From Sycobia sp. Sy_11 (taxonomy: Eukaryota; Arthropoda; Insecta; Hymenoptera; Epichrysomallidae): a stretch of DNA of 64,000 nucleotides. The stretch spans positions 165,818 to 229,817 of the forward strand of contig JACCIC010000343.1 in assembly GCA_018907035.1 (NCBI GenBank), given 5' to 3'. A model generated the notes under the pieces. It worked only from the letters and a program-made list of their open reading frames with translations, searched no databases and was not told where the DNA came from. This document shows positions 11,301 through 22,880 of the stretch, one piece after another (within the stretch, counting starts at the first letter, position 1; the number at the start of each line of letters is the position of its first letter). The translations under genes and the position numbers were made by a program.

Positions 11301-11336
11301 TTACACACACACATACACACACACATACACACACTC
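11301..11336 (+). repeat. (ACAC/ACAT)n microsatellite, 5' flank of LINE
   Basis: AC repeats with interspersed ACAT units, immediately upstream of the first recognisable LINE codons. Confidence 0.95.
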
Positions 11337-11341
11337 CTCCA

Positions 11342-14071
11342 AGCTTGACGGACAAGCAGTTTGAAATCCTTGTAGCTAAATTAGTTGATGAAGCCATGGA
11401 CAAGAAACCATTATTAATCGGTGGCGATTTTAACGCGTGATCCACAGCCTGGGGAAGCGCTTCAACAAATAACAGAGGTAGTATGCTGCTTGATGGCCTT
11501 AATTCTCTTCAACTCCACGTGGTTAATAAGGGATCTGAATCCACTTTTATTAGAGGTGATAAACAATCAGTCATTGATGTAACATTCGCCAGTGATGACT
11601 TGATTCAGCGGATCCTTAATTGGAGAGTAAGCGACCTTTACACCCACAGTGATCACAGGGCGATCTTGTATGAGATTGCAGAGAAGAAAGTAAAGAACAA
11701 GTGCAATGAGTGGATGCCCACACGGAAATGGAACATCAGATCGCTAGACTGTGAAGTGTTCGCCACTATAATATCAGAAGAGCGTTTAGAATATGGTGCA
11801 CCAGGCCATCTGGCAAATGCACTCATGAAGCATATCTCTGAAGCATGTGATGCATCGATGACTAGGACTAAGAGCGGATTTAAACATCGTCAATCTGTCT
11901 ACTGGTGGACAAATGAAATTGCAGAATTGCGCAAACAATGTCATCGCGCACGTAGACTTGCCCAGAGAGCCCGCACCCATCGTGATACGTTTAATAGTTT
12001 ATTTAAAGAAGCACAGAGAGTGCTTGTCAAGGCCATTAAGGCAAGCAAGCGTCGATGCTGGCTTGAACTGTGTGCAGAGGCCAACAATGACTTATGGGGA
12101 CGACCATACAAAACAGTCATGGCACGATTGAGTAGGGCACCAATACAACCCACTAGCACGGTATTGATTGATAAGATTGTTTCCGCTCTCTTTCCCAATG
12201 ACATTCATGGGACTGTACTGCGCACGCAACACTCGGACGATATACCTCCTATAACAGAAATGGAGCTACATAATGCTTACGCTAAGACTAGAGACAATGC
12301 TGCCCCTGGCCCTGATGGTATCCCTAATGCGGCAGTTAAGTTGGCGATACAGAAGAATCCAGCTATATTTCTAAAAGTATATAATGCTTGTCTTCTTGAG
12401 GGTATTTTTCCTGATTGCTGGAAAACTCAAAGGTTAGTCCTGTTACCTAAGGGCAATAAGCCACTTGATGATCCTTCATCATACAGGCCATTGTGTATGC
12501 TCGACACGGTAGGTAAAATATTTGAAAAAATAATATGTAGCCGACTGGAAGCATTCACTGAAGGATTGCACGGCTTATCCTCACGCCAATTTGGATTTCG
12601 GAAATCAAAATCAACAGTCGATGCCATTAAACTGGTAGTGTGTACCGCAAGAAATGCAATCAGTGGTAAGAGATGGAAAGGTGGCACTAAACAGTATTGT
12701 GCCATTGTCGCTCTAGATGTCAAGAATGCCTTTAATTCAGCGCGCTGGTCTTCTATTATGAGTTCTCTTAAAGAGTTCGGAGTACCTGGTTATTTACAGA
12801 ATGTCGTGGCCAGCTACTTTGAGAATAGGATAATATTATACCGAACGGATGAAGGCACTGTATCACATAAGGTTACTGCGGGAGTCCCCCAGGGCTCAGT
12901 TATGGGACCTATATTGTGGAATATTGTGTATGATGGCGTGTTGAGGATTCCACAACCGCCTGGTTCAATAACAGTAGGGTACGCCGACGATATCGCTCTA
13001 GTAGTGACGGCTAAGACCCTTGATGAACTTACTGAAAATGCCAATGAGGCAATCAGCAACATCAGTAGATGGTTTAAGACGGTTTGTCTACAATTAGCGG
13101 AGCACAAGACAGAAGTAGTTCTTGTCAGCAGTCGTAAGAAGGTAGATAGTATTACTCTTAAAGTTGGTAGCTGCCGCATTAGTTCTGCGCCATCTTTACG
13201 ATACTTGGGTGTCCAGCTTGATGCCAGGTTAAATTTCAAAGAACATCTAAAGATATCTGGCGAAAAAGCGCAACGAGTTTCAGCTGCCTTGTGTCGGCTC
13301 ATGCCTAACATTAGTGGCCCACGTCCACCCCAGAGGAAACTATTAGCTTATGTTGTTAATTCTGTCAGCATGTATGCAGCACCAATCTGGCATCATGCAT
13401 GCGGAATTAAATCCTATTGTGAGTTGGCCATTGCGACCCGTCGTCGCTCCTGTATACGTATTATTAGTGGTTACAGGACGGTATCCACCGACGCAGCTGA
13501 GGTACTTGCCGGAATTCTTCCTTTCGATTTAGCTGCAGATGAACTGGCTAGGCTGCATAACATATGTAAGGCCGCAGTGGATTCCCTACAAGGTTCTAAA
13601 AATGTGGAACGTCATCGTTCTATAGAAATATGGCAAAAACGATGGACCGATTCCAGCAAAGGCCGATGGACTTATCGTATCCTCCCAGACATACACAGAT
13701 GGATCAACAGGAAACACGGGGAATTAGATTTCCACCTAACTCAGTTGTTGACTGGACATGGTTGTTTTAGGTCCTATTTCCACCGCTTTCACCTGGATAA
13801 TAATGATCTCTGCCCCATCTGTCCGACTTTGGTCGAGGATGCTGAGCATATATTGGTGAGCTGTCCTCGTTTTAGAACACAACGTGAGCACTTGATGAAC
13901 AGCATCAATAAGCCAATAAGACCAGAGAGCATCCTATCAATAATGCTGGAATCTTCTGAAAACTGGAAGGCAGTAGCCAGTTTCGCAAAAGAGGTGATGA
14001 CCAAACTTAGATATGCCGATAGAACTAGGCGAATGGCCCAGGATGAACCAGGCCAACCGATCCTATTTTAA
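11342..14071 (+). pseudogene. R1-clade LINE ORF2 (endonuclease C-term, RT), one stop
   Basis: The frame opens at the AC tract and runs to 14071 with only one stop, a TGA at 11438-11440. It falls right after GGDFNA, where this family normally has Trp, so TGG to TGA is the likely change. From the Met at 11483 there are 862 residues. The endonuclease end shows TFIRGDKQSVIDVTF and SDHRAI. RT motifs include AAPGPDGIPNAAVK, SYRPLCMLDTVGK, ALDVKNAFNSARW, AGVPQGSVMGP and the catalytic GYADD near residue 500. A C-terminal CPIC..HILVSC knuckle lies near residue 776. RT and knuckle are uninterrupted, suggesting a fairly recent insertion. The element would nick target DNA and copy its RNA there, but this copy lacks the first half of the nuclease. 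Confidence 0.9.
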
Positions 14072-14139
14072 GATACAGAGGACGAACACCGAACCCCTGA
14101 TCACCTGTGTGGATGGGGGACGTAGGATAGTGTCATAAG

Positions 14140-14140
14140 A

Positions 14141-14171
<31 letters not shown>
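14140..14171 (+). repeat. (AC)n microsatellite, 3' flank of LINE
   Basis: Sixteen AC units following the LINE 3' UTR directly. Confidence 0.97.
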
Positions 14172-14430
14172 AAGTTTTAAACGAGCTTATATACTAATCA
14201 AGATAATTTTTTCTCACTTGCGGACGTGTCCAGTCTGCAGACATGCAGTGTGTGCAATCTCCATATGTTTTATATATACATATTGAACGAATTGACAATA
14301 GTTTATACATTCGCATACAATGTTATACATATGTATATTAAGTTTTTAACGAGCTTATATACTAATCAAGATAATTTTTTGTCTCTTGTGGGCGTGTCCA
14401 GTCACCAGACATGCAGTGCGTGCACACTTA
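14172..14430 (+). repeat. Tandem pair of ~170-bp repeats at the LINE target
   Basis: ACGAGCTTATATACTAATCA followed by AGATAATTTTTT occurs at about 14180 and again at about 14350, each followed by a GTGTCCAGTC..CAGACATGCAGTG block. The LINE lies at the upstream edge of the first unit. The second unit has no LINE. Confidence 0.75.
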
Positions 14431-14605
14431 AAAATAAATTAAAATTTCGATATAAAATCAACTTCAAAATAATCAACTTCATAAATTTTAAAAATTTTCA
14501 AAAAATTATAAAATTATATTCTTTATTAAATTATTTATTTTATAAATAAATAGAATAATATATATAATTATTTACCAATAATTGAAACAGGTATAAAATA
14601 AACAA
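14390..14605 (-). repeat. Right arm of long inverted repeat
   Basis: Partner of 10465-10690, with GTCCAGTCACCAGAC at the inner edge and AATAATTGAAACAGGTATAA at the outer edge. Confidence 0.6.
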
Positions 14606-16134
14606 AATAATATTGTTGAAGCTGCTTATCAGTAATGTCAGAATTTAAGGAGTGAAAATCATATTTAAAAAATGGGCACTTATTATCTTGATATTAGTTT
14701 TTTGTTGAAACATTTTAAATCGTTTGCTTGCGCTGTCAGAGCAGCCAAAACTAACTACCAATCAGCCTAACCTCTCATCTCTCGAAGTATTTTAATTAAT
14801 CTATTAAATCGTATAGAAATCTATATCGTTGATATTGAAAAATGACAAATCCCAATGTTGATGAAAATCAAAATGATAACGATCAAAAAAATATATTGAA
14901 TAAAATTTACAGTTTGTTTCTGCATAATAAAAAGCTTTTCTATTCTTCCAATTTGAATGTTCTAACTAATATTTAGAATCAAGATTATTATTTATTTGAA
15001 ATTCAATTCCGTTTCTAAACTTATTTATTTGAAATTCTATTCCCTTTCTTAACGTTTGAAGTATTTTTATGTATTGTTTGTCACAGTTAAAATAAGAAAA
15101 TGTTCAAAGCTATGTTGATTTATAAAAATCCTTCTACAACACATATGCGTAATATACAATAACCCTAATATAATAATAATAAGAAATTATTATAATAATA
15201 ATAATTTTTGATATAATACTTCACATATTTCATGCAATTTTGAATAACTCGCGCATCGCCTTGTCGAACGCCCTCTGTCAGCTCGCCTGTACGGTAGATA
15301 TTGTACTTCTGGCAACGTATGATACGATCGCTTTTGTAATTAAACATCTCCTCAAAATGAGCATTTCTTGTGTATAAACTATGGCTTATACACTCCGCGT
15401 GCCAACTTAATATTACGCGAAACTATTATAAAAAGGGTGTGGTGTATAAAAGAAGAACAATATTATATTGATTAAAGTAAGTAAAATAACATAACTTTAT
15501 TCCAAAACAAAAATGTCAATAGTAACGAGTACTCAAATGAATCTGATCACTGCATCAAAAATAATTTAACAAGATAATTCGGTGGGGCGGTAACAAATTG
15601 AATCTTATTCTACTATTGGTCAAATTGAAGGTGGGCGTATCTTTAACAATACTAGAATTCTATACTGAGGGAATGTGGCGGGAGTTCCGGGGTGTGGGCA
15701 GGTAGACAGGTGTCGGATAATTAAGGGAATTTCCCGAGAGTTTACAAGTTTATACCTGCACATATGAGAATATGCACCGTTCAAATTATGGATTCTAAAT
15801 AGATTTTTAATAGATAACTGAACAGCATTCATACTTAAAGTTAAAGATATCATTAAAATATTTAGGAAATATCAATATGCGGCTCATTTATGAAAAGGAT
15901 CTTTCATTTTTTGAGAGTGTTATTAATGAAATAAATCTCATTTCCGGCGGATCTCTTATAAGAGTTAATGCGAAACCAGGTTAAGTTTCTGATATTCAAA
16001 AGACTCATTCTCAAAATAGACATTATTTTTCTTTTCTAATTTTTGCAAACTATTTACGTATCTTATTATGTTTCATTTATTCTATAAACCATATAAGATT
16101 ATAATATTGTATAAATATTAATTTTTTCGATTCT
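14606..16134. other. AT-rich sequence, no gene recognised
   Basis: Short open frames only. The stretch 15240-15350 is less AT-rich, and 15640-15790 has slightly higher GC. Neither yields a recognisable protein. Confidence 0.5.
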
Positions 16135-16355
16135 AGTAATTGAAACTTACATTCAAATTAAAATGTTTATTTACTAGCCAGAAACAAGGTCCAGCTTCAA
16201 ATCTAGTTTCTACCTATTTTTTAATTTTATAGACAATATTCACATTTTTCATTCTACGATTTGACTAGTTTTAAGCTATAATAGTTTATTCTATTTTTAA
16301 TACCTAGTAACTACTTTTCAACCTATTGAAAATTGTTAGATTTCTACCAGGGTAT
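16135..16355 (+). repeat. Right part of CCCTGGTAG element
   Basis: Matches the right half of 9409-9787 (AATTAAAATGTTTATTTAC, CTAGTTTCTACCT, ATACCTAGTAACT) and ends TTTCTACCAGGG. Confidence 0.65.
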
Positions 16356-17380
16356 AGTTAATTTAAATTAAAAATTTATATTTAGCTGAAAGAGGACGTT
16401 CTAGGAAAATGAAAGTTAATTGATTGAATCACTAATAATCAACGGAAACACGTGAATTAACATTTTATTCATATATATATATTTTCGCGAAAGAAATTAT
16501 AATGTAAAAAGTATGACAATTTTTATTCGCCAAAATGGAAATTGAAGAGGGTGGGAGCTCAAATACCTTTCTTTTATAAAAATTTCAAACGAAATTGTAA
16601 TGTGCAATTTTTCAACAAGTGGCTAATGGGAATCGTTTTTTCGATCTTGACAAGAAGTATTCATTTCATAGATTTATTTCGAGCGACAGAATAAATTATT
16701 ACACACATACAGATAATTATTAAAAAATTGAAATGCTATTCTAATTAATAATTATAATCATGCAGATAGATATCAAAGTTATATAGTAATATTATTTCTA
16801 AAGTCAGAAAATTTTACGAAACCTACTAAATTTTCATTCTAAGATTGCCCTTATATCTAAGAACTTACCGCTCTTCCAAAAGTTACCGATTCGTTTAAGG
16901 TGAAAATAAAGCATCTCCATATATGACAATAAAAGGCACCGGGCAAACAACGACGGCAGGGCACTGTTTTCGCAAACTTACTGCATTACCTTTTATGTTG
17001 TATTTCACAGAAAAGGATTGAGTTAGAGGAAACTCTACGAGTCCAGTCACCGTGTCATACATTATCCTGTAATAGAGACACTTTCCCCAATCCATGGGGT
17101 GTAGAAGCTTAGCCGATGAGTAACTTCTGGCTATAAACGAGCCGGGCGGGGACAAGAGCTGTGACAGCGATGAGAATCAAGTCGATGACAGCGGCTACGG
17201 AGAAGAAATGATAGCGCGGAATGCCGCCAAGAATCGCCAGAGCGACTTGTGAACCGAGGAGTCAAAGGACGAGGACGAGGAACGAGCGGAAAAAGAAGCG
17301 GCTAAGACACCGTTGCAGCCAAAGGCTATCGTGATCGGGACACTGGCTCCTCCTTTTGCCTCGGCGCCGGCGACGGCGAC
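16356..17380. other. Upstream region / putative 5' UTR of the 17381 exon
   Basis: AT-rich up to about 16890, then rising GC towards 17160-17380. An in-frame TAA lies about 75 bases upstream of the ATG at 17381, so translation is not open from further upstream in that frame. No TATA box was found close by. Confidence 0.5.
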
Positions 17381-17711
17381 ATGTCTATACGCGTGAGCGG
17401 TGTCTATCTCGTGCCCGCGTCTGAGCCAAACAACGAGAAGGCCTCCCAAAGCATTGGTATTGACGACAGCACCGAGTCTAACAACCAGCTAAGGCACGGT
17501 CAGTACCACCACCACCACCACCACCACCACCACCACCAGAGCAAAACTGTGACGATCGTCGCGACTGGGCCCCAGAGAAGCAATAGTCTCGACTACCTCA
17601 ACTTCGAGGAGAAGAGACAAATCATAGCGTCCTCGCTCTCACTCAGCGATTTTTTAGCGCACGGACCGGCGGCTGCGGCTAAAGAGGTCGCTGCAAACAC
17701 CGTTGTTATAG
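17381..17711 (+). CDS. First coding exon of an unidentified host gene
   Basis: An open frame from ATG 17381 encodes about 110 residues and then meets a strong splice donor (exon ..ATAG followed by GTAAGT at 17712), leaving one base of the next codon. Composition is clearly coding-like against AT-rich surroundings: GC-rich, mixed amino acids, a run of ten His (around residues 43-52), then a Ser/Leu-rich segment RSNSLDYLNFEEKRQIIASS and an Ala-rich end. No signal peptide or membrane segment. I do not recognise the protein. The acidic/basic low-complexity start and phosphosite-like RSNSLD suggest a cytoplasmic regulatory or cytoskeletal protein, but this is only inference. Following exons are not visible in the next tens of kilobases, so the intron is long or the gene ends elsewhere. 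Reading past the donor adds only eight residues before a stop. Confidence 0.65.
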
Positions 17712-17860
17712 GTAAGTTTATAATGCTATTTGTCCTTTAATACAATACTAAATTAACACTTCTTCTGGCCACTAACGATGATATTGATAGTATTTGTTTT
17801 TTTTATTTATTACCTGATTTTTACTTTTTATATCTACATGTTTTGTCAAATGATTAAAAA

Positions 17861-18197
17861 GGGGAGGCTACACCCATCGAAGAACAAATTTGACCGCTAT
17901 GGAAAAATATATAATTTGATTGAAGAATGAACACCTTACCCTTTGTTTATTCGAATGGATATTTGTTCCATTTATTTTTAGCTAAATACGTTTTTTTATA
18001 CTAAATATTTATTAAATCTTTACTAAATGTTTTTTTGCTGCTACATACTAGATTTTTTATTTTTAACAATTATGCAATACTGCTTTTTAGGTTATTTTCT
18101 ACTCATTTATCTAAAATATACGTAAAATTAAAAAAAATTTTAAACATTAATATAAATAAATTAAAAATTTTTATAAAATAAATGTTATTTATTTACA

Positions 18198-18256
<59 letters not shown>

Positions 18257-19051
18257 ATTCAAATTTTTATGATGTCAATTTCTGAATTGATTATAAACAA
18301 TTAGATGAAGTAAATCTACCAATAAATGATTGTCTAACAATGGAGTCATGATTATATTCCACAAGTTCAAAACAATTCAAATACCCAAAGATAAACTTTT
18401 TACGGGTTTCATGTTCGTTAAGGTTTTGTTATATTGCTATTTAAAAATAATCAATGAAAATATCAAGTACAGTACGTGTACCAGTATCTGACTATGCTAA
18501 AAAAATGTACATCAATAATCCGTGTCCTATTACAACATCAAAAAGCAATATTTAAGAAAATAACTGAATTTTGTAAATACAATCCATTGTTTAATTATCA
18601 TTGTTTTCTTACAATACCATAAAACTATAAATTCTTATTCAAATAACTTGTAATAAACCAAATCCTTCACTATATAAATGACGGGCTAGTTATATAACAA
18701 TAGACAATTGGCGCTCTGTTGACCATTGGGAATAATCATGAAAATTTTCAATGTATTTATATTAATATTTAAAATATGAAAAAACTTTTAGGTATATTTA
18801 AGATAATTGAGTAGAAAATAATCTAAGAATGACATCGAATAATGTTTAAAAATAAAAAAAATATAATATTAACCAGCGAAGAAACATTTTGTAAAGACTT
18901 AATAAATGTAAAAAAGACGTATTTAGCTGAAAATAATTTGAACAAACATCCATTGGAATAAACCAAGGGTAAGATGTTCATTTTTTAATCAAATTATATA
19001 CATTTAATCTTTAGTGGTAAGATTTGATTCTTTAATAGGTGTAATCTCCCC
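17861..19051. mobile_element. Fold-back DNA element with long inverted arms
   Basis: The left end GGGGAGGCTACACCC at 17861 and right end GGTGTAATCTCCCC at 19051 are inverted. Similarity continues inward for at least 170 bp and in places to about 18130 / 18770 (for example ATTTTCTACTCATTTATCT against the complement of AGATAATTGAGTAGAAAAT). The central loop contains an (AT)n tract (18201-18254) and no gene. This is a non-autonomous element about 1.2 kb long, sitting 150 bp downstream of the donor of the 17381 exon, so probably intronic. Superfamily not assigned. Confidence 0.65.
18201..18254. repeat. (AT)n microsatellite
   Basis: About 27 AT units inside the fold-back element. Confidence 0.97.
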
Positions 19052-19289
19052 TTGTAAATTCGCTTTTTTATTTTTTAAAAATTTAGTTTGATAACCAATA
19101 TATATAGGAGACGAACGAAGAGTTGAACCATACTTCGACAATGAAGTACTTTCAAATAAATTTTTTGATCTGGCGTAATCTATTTAATTAATATATTATT
19201 GTAAATGGTTAACCAGAAAGGTTAGTGTCAAATTTAGAGTATATTTATATTGATTTCAAAAGACTTTATTGAAATGAATAAGAATCTCT

Positions 19290-20810
19290 TTCTTAATTCT
19301 TATCTTGAAACATATACTGAAAAAAATAATTTCTTGATTCAAGTAAATCAATGTACTATTTACTGAGTTACTTGATCCAAAGTATTGAAATATTAAAAAA
19401 AAGAAAATATTTCTTTGTTTAAGAAAATATTTGTTTCATGTGAGAAATTTGAATTAATTAAATCGAAATTTACTAAATGCCAGTAAATATTAATTTAAAT
19501 TCCGAAAACAAATTTAAGAATTAAAACATGATTTTCTAAAACCAAGAGAATAGATTTTCTTAAAAACGGAAAATCCAGTCAAGTAAATATTTATTTAATT
19601 ATAATGTTCTAATTACTTAAATTTAGCTCATCATAATCTGAAAAGCATTTTCATTTTCTAGAAAACGTTTCTTTAAAACAAGCTGATGAAAATTAGAATG
19701 GAAAACCTGAGTTTCTTAAATTTAGTAATCATATACCTGAACACAATACTTCTGATTTTCTAAAAAAGGCTTTACAGAATCAAACTAATATTTTATAGAA
19801 ATTAGTATTTAATTGTTTTTTATACAGTAAATATAGCATAGATTGCAGTATATATAGCATAGTTACGCAATACATATATATATATATAAATATGTTCTTA
19901 ATCTAAGAAAACAAAATTTTGAATCAGAAGGTTATTAAAATAAAAAAGTAATGTATGGAATTCAGAAAATCTAAATAGCTACAATTGCACGTGAACAAAA
20001 TACTTATATTATAGATTGATCAAATCTGTGATCAAAGACAAAATTTTTCTGATACTATCAAAAGAACTATATTATCGAATTAATTAAATAAAAATGTTCT
20101 TAGTTTACAAAACAAATTTTTCGAAATAATTCATTAAAATTATACACTGGAAAAATTCTAATATGAAGTAAATATTACTTGATTCAAGAAATTTATGCGA
20201 TTGTTCTGTACCAAGTAAATATTTTCTTTAACCGAGTAATCGCATAAACTTGAACTAAGTAAGTAGTTACCAAAATAAAGCTTATATTTTCTAAACAGTA
20301 GAACACAAATATTAGGAATTAAATGAATATTTTCTTATTTTGAGAAAATATATCCTTAAACCAAGAAATTCAAATTTAAAATCAGGAAAAGAAATTCTTG
20401 GATTAATTAAATATCTCCTCGATTTTTGTCAAGATTTTCTAGAAAATGGGTGGCTGAGGTTGGAAATTAAATAAATATTTTCTTATCTAAAGAAAATATA
20501 TCCTTGAATCAATAACTGAAGATTTTGAATAAATAAAATTAGTTATTTGATTCAGGTCTACAAAATAAGTAAATATAAATTTGGATGAAAAATTTCAATA
20601 CTTCACTCAAGAAATTTAATTTAAAATGAAGAATTTGATTCTTATCTGTAAAACAATATTTACTTGAAATACGTTTTCATTTTCTAGAAACATGAAAATT
20701 CAAGTATGTTAAATTTTTAAAAGTAGTGCTTAGTGTTTCTTGATTCAACACATTATTTTCTTGCCTTTAAAAATCAAAAGTTTAAACTAAGCGAATAATT
20801 TCTCTAATTC
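19290..20810. repeat. Degenerate AT-rich repeat field
   Basis: Repeated variants of TTCTTGATTCAAGTAAAT and AAGAAAATATTT occur in both orientations across about 1.5 kb, without a fixed period. No coding frame. It may be a decayed satellite or several decayed fold-back elements. Confidence 0.45.
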
Positions 20811-20931
20811 CTTTACAATTTATACGTTTAATTTACTTTTATTACATTTATTTCATCACTATTAATTTTAAATGAATATTATATTACTTAATTAAAGTCT
20901 AATAATTTATTTCGCTTAAAAAACTTCAACC

Positions 20932-21006
20932 AAACCGGGATTCGATCCGTAGACGTTTGGTTTCACAAGCTAATGCCTTATTAATTACGCTATCGCAGTA
21001 CGCTGT
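20932..21006 (-). other. tRNA-like sequence (pseudo-tRNA or SINE head)
   Basis: On the minus strand a TAGCGTAATTAATAAGGC segment resembles an A box, and about 35 bases later GGATCGAATCCC resembles the B box GGTTCGAATCC. Anticodon-arm pairing is poor, so a working tRNA is unlikely. Confidence 0.4.
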
Positions 21007-21335
21007 GGACAGTCGTAAAAATCTTATATATCAATTTGAGATCTTTTATAGTGTATTAGGAAATTAATTTATGAATTTCAATGAATAGTATATGCAATTA
21101 TATATTATATATACTTATATTATAAAATTTAGATATCGTTTTGGTTTTAAAACGTGATTTTCCACATTCAGATAATATTTTTTTTAAGTGAATCGTAATA
21201 CTTATACGAAATCGAAAAATAATTAATTTTTATAATTATACCACAAAAAACAAATGGTTCTCATATCAAGTCAATATTTCTGTGTAATTAAAAAAAATAA
21301 GTTAAAAATTTTTTAAAAAATATAATTTGTAGATT

Positions 21336-21365
21336 TATAAATGAATTATGCTTTACGTATACATA

Positions 21366-21407
<42 letters not shown>

Positions 21408-21437
21408 TATGTATACGTAAAGCATAATTCATTTATA
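21336..21437. repeat. 102-bp perfect palindrome around (AT)n
   Basis: TATAAATGAATTATGC.. at 21336 is the exact reverse complement of ..GCATAATTCATTTATA ending at 21437. Pairing continues through CTTTACGTATACATATAC to a central AT run, with the centre at 21386/21387. Confidence 0.9.
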
Positions 21438-22311
21438 TTTTATATTCATTTATATATATATATATATATATAAATAGAAGATAGTAAAAGAAATTATAGA
21501 AGAAATTTCGTATTGATGAACTTATTCGCTTCAATTTAAAATCACAGGAGAACCCAGTTCTCAATATTATTCATTTTTATAATATAGTATACAAGTCAAG
21601 ATTATTATATTGTTAAATTTTGAAACCAATTTGTCTGGATATAAGGAATTGAGTTCTTGTGAGAAGTTAATTAATAAGCAAACATTTCGATTAGTCTAAA
21701 AATATTAAATATAATTAGTAAATATTATATTTAAAATAACTTATATTTAGAAATAAGTGATATTTTATATTTATATTTAATCTTTTATATTATATTTAAT
21801 ATTTTCCATTATAAACTAAGGAATAGAAAATTTATTTTTTACAGTAATAAATGCAAAATTATTATTTTCTTAATTTATGAAGCCAATATCTCAATCTAAG
21901 AAATTAAGATCTTGAAGGTAGTTATTTATACAATTAATCGTTGAACTAAAAAAAATACTAGATAAATATTAGTAAATCTTGATTAAAATATAGTCAATAA
22001 ATTTTTATGTGAGTGTATATTAAATAAATATTTTTTAGATTGTAAAATAAGTTACTTCAAATAAGAAAACCAGCATCTAAAAAAATTCCTTCAAGAACTT
22101 GTTCGCTTGAATTAAAATGATATAAGATTCATATTTTACTATATGAGCTAATTAATAGGAAATTTGTTTTTGAGGGTGATAAATAATCTCTAGATTTAAG
22201 AAAATAATTTTTGCGTGAGATTCGGCAATAATAAAAAATGTGAGATAATCTAGGTAAGTAATTTTTTACTTTTTAGATAATTTCGAGAAATTCAAAACTC
22301 ATTCCATTGTA
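21438..22311. other. AT-rich sequence, no gene recognised
   Basis: A second short AT tract lies at 21451-21472. No coding frame seen. Confidence 0.5.
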
Positions 22312-22880
22312 GAAATTTCAAATTGAGTCTTATGATTTTGTGCTAAAATGGATATTCTTTAATTAATTTAAAAAATTTAATTTTAATTTTTAGTGCTTAT
22401 ATTATAATGTAGTAAATAACGCGTAACAACAAAAAGAGAAAATCTATTATAATAATTGTCTCAAATAATAAAAATATAAATAATAATTATAAATCAAAAA
22501 TACTCTGTATTATTACTTATTGGTATGATATACATATTGATAAATAATTTGTGTAATTCCGATTTAACACAAAGATTAATCTAAATCATAGAGTCATTTT
22601 CTGTATACATTAATAACGAAATTATTCTGTTTGTTTATTTATAATATTGCAGTGATAGTGGACATAACCTCACTTATGATGAGATTATCTATTGAAGAAA
22701 TTGTTAAAAAAAAATTATCTGAATTACTTATGTATATTATAGAGTAATTGCAATAATTTATTTTATTCTGAAAATTATAGTATCATATTTTAAAGAACAT
22801 ATAATAAATCGTTTATAATCATAATTGTATATTATTTAATATATATATCATTGAAACAGAGATGTTTCGAACAACTTGTC
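22312..22880 (-). repeat. Inverted arm of repeat family shared with 23925 and 26671
   Basis: Reverse complement of 26671-27180 over about 500 bp (for example AGTGGACATAACCTCACTTA and TCATAGAGTCAATTTC-like phrases), and of 23925-24290 over about 350 bp. It forms a fold-back with the latter around about 1 kb of loop. Confidence 0.7.

Larger units (their letters stand above)
11337..14171 (+). mobile_element. R1-clade non-LTR retrotransposon in an (AC)n site
   Basis: A 5'-truncated LINE bounded on both sides by AC microsatellite (11301-11336 and 14140-14171). Order: C-terminal half of the apurinic-like endonuclease, reverse transcriptase, CCHC-type zinc knuckle, 3' UTR of about 70 bp, then (AC)n with no poly(A). 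R1-clade members of the Waldo/Mino type are known to insert specifically into (ACAY)n or (AC)n microsatellites, and both flanks here fit that habit. The N-terminal half of the endonuclease and any ORF1 are missing. A single in-frame stop interrupts the remaining coding sequence. Confidence 0.85.

Noticed and set aside
11786..14004. Several minus-strand and out-of-frame ORFs across the LINE
   Set aside because: They overlap the uninterrupted RT frame and have no recognisable domains.
15165..15347. Minus-strand frame with ELTEGVRQGD, resembling an RT GxRQG motif
   Set aside because: Only a few residues match and no neighbouring RT motifs are found in any frame.
17195..17449. Minus-strand frame opposite the 17381 exon
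   Set aside because: It is antisense to a better-supported exon with a splice donor.
20932..21006. Functional tRNA gene
   Set aside because: Only the box-like segments fit. The anticodon arm does not pair convincingly.
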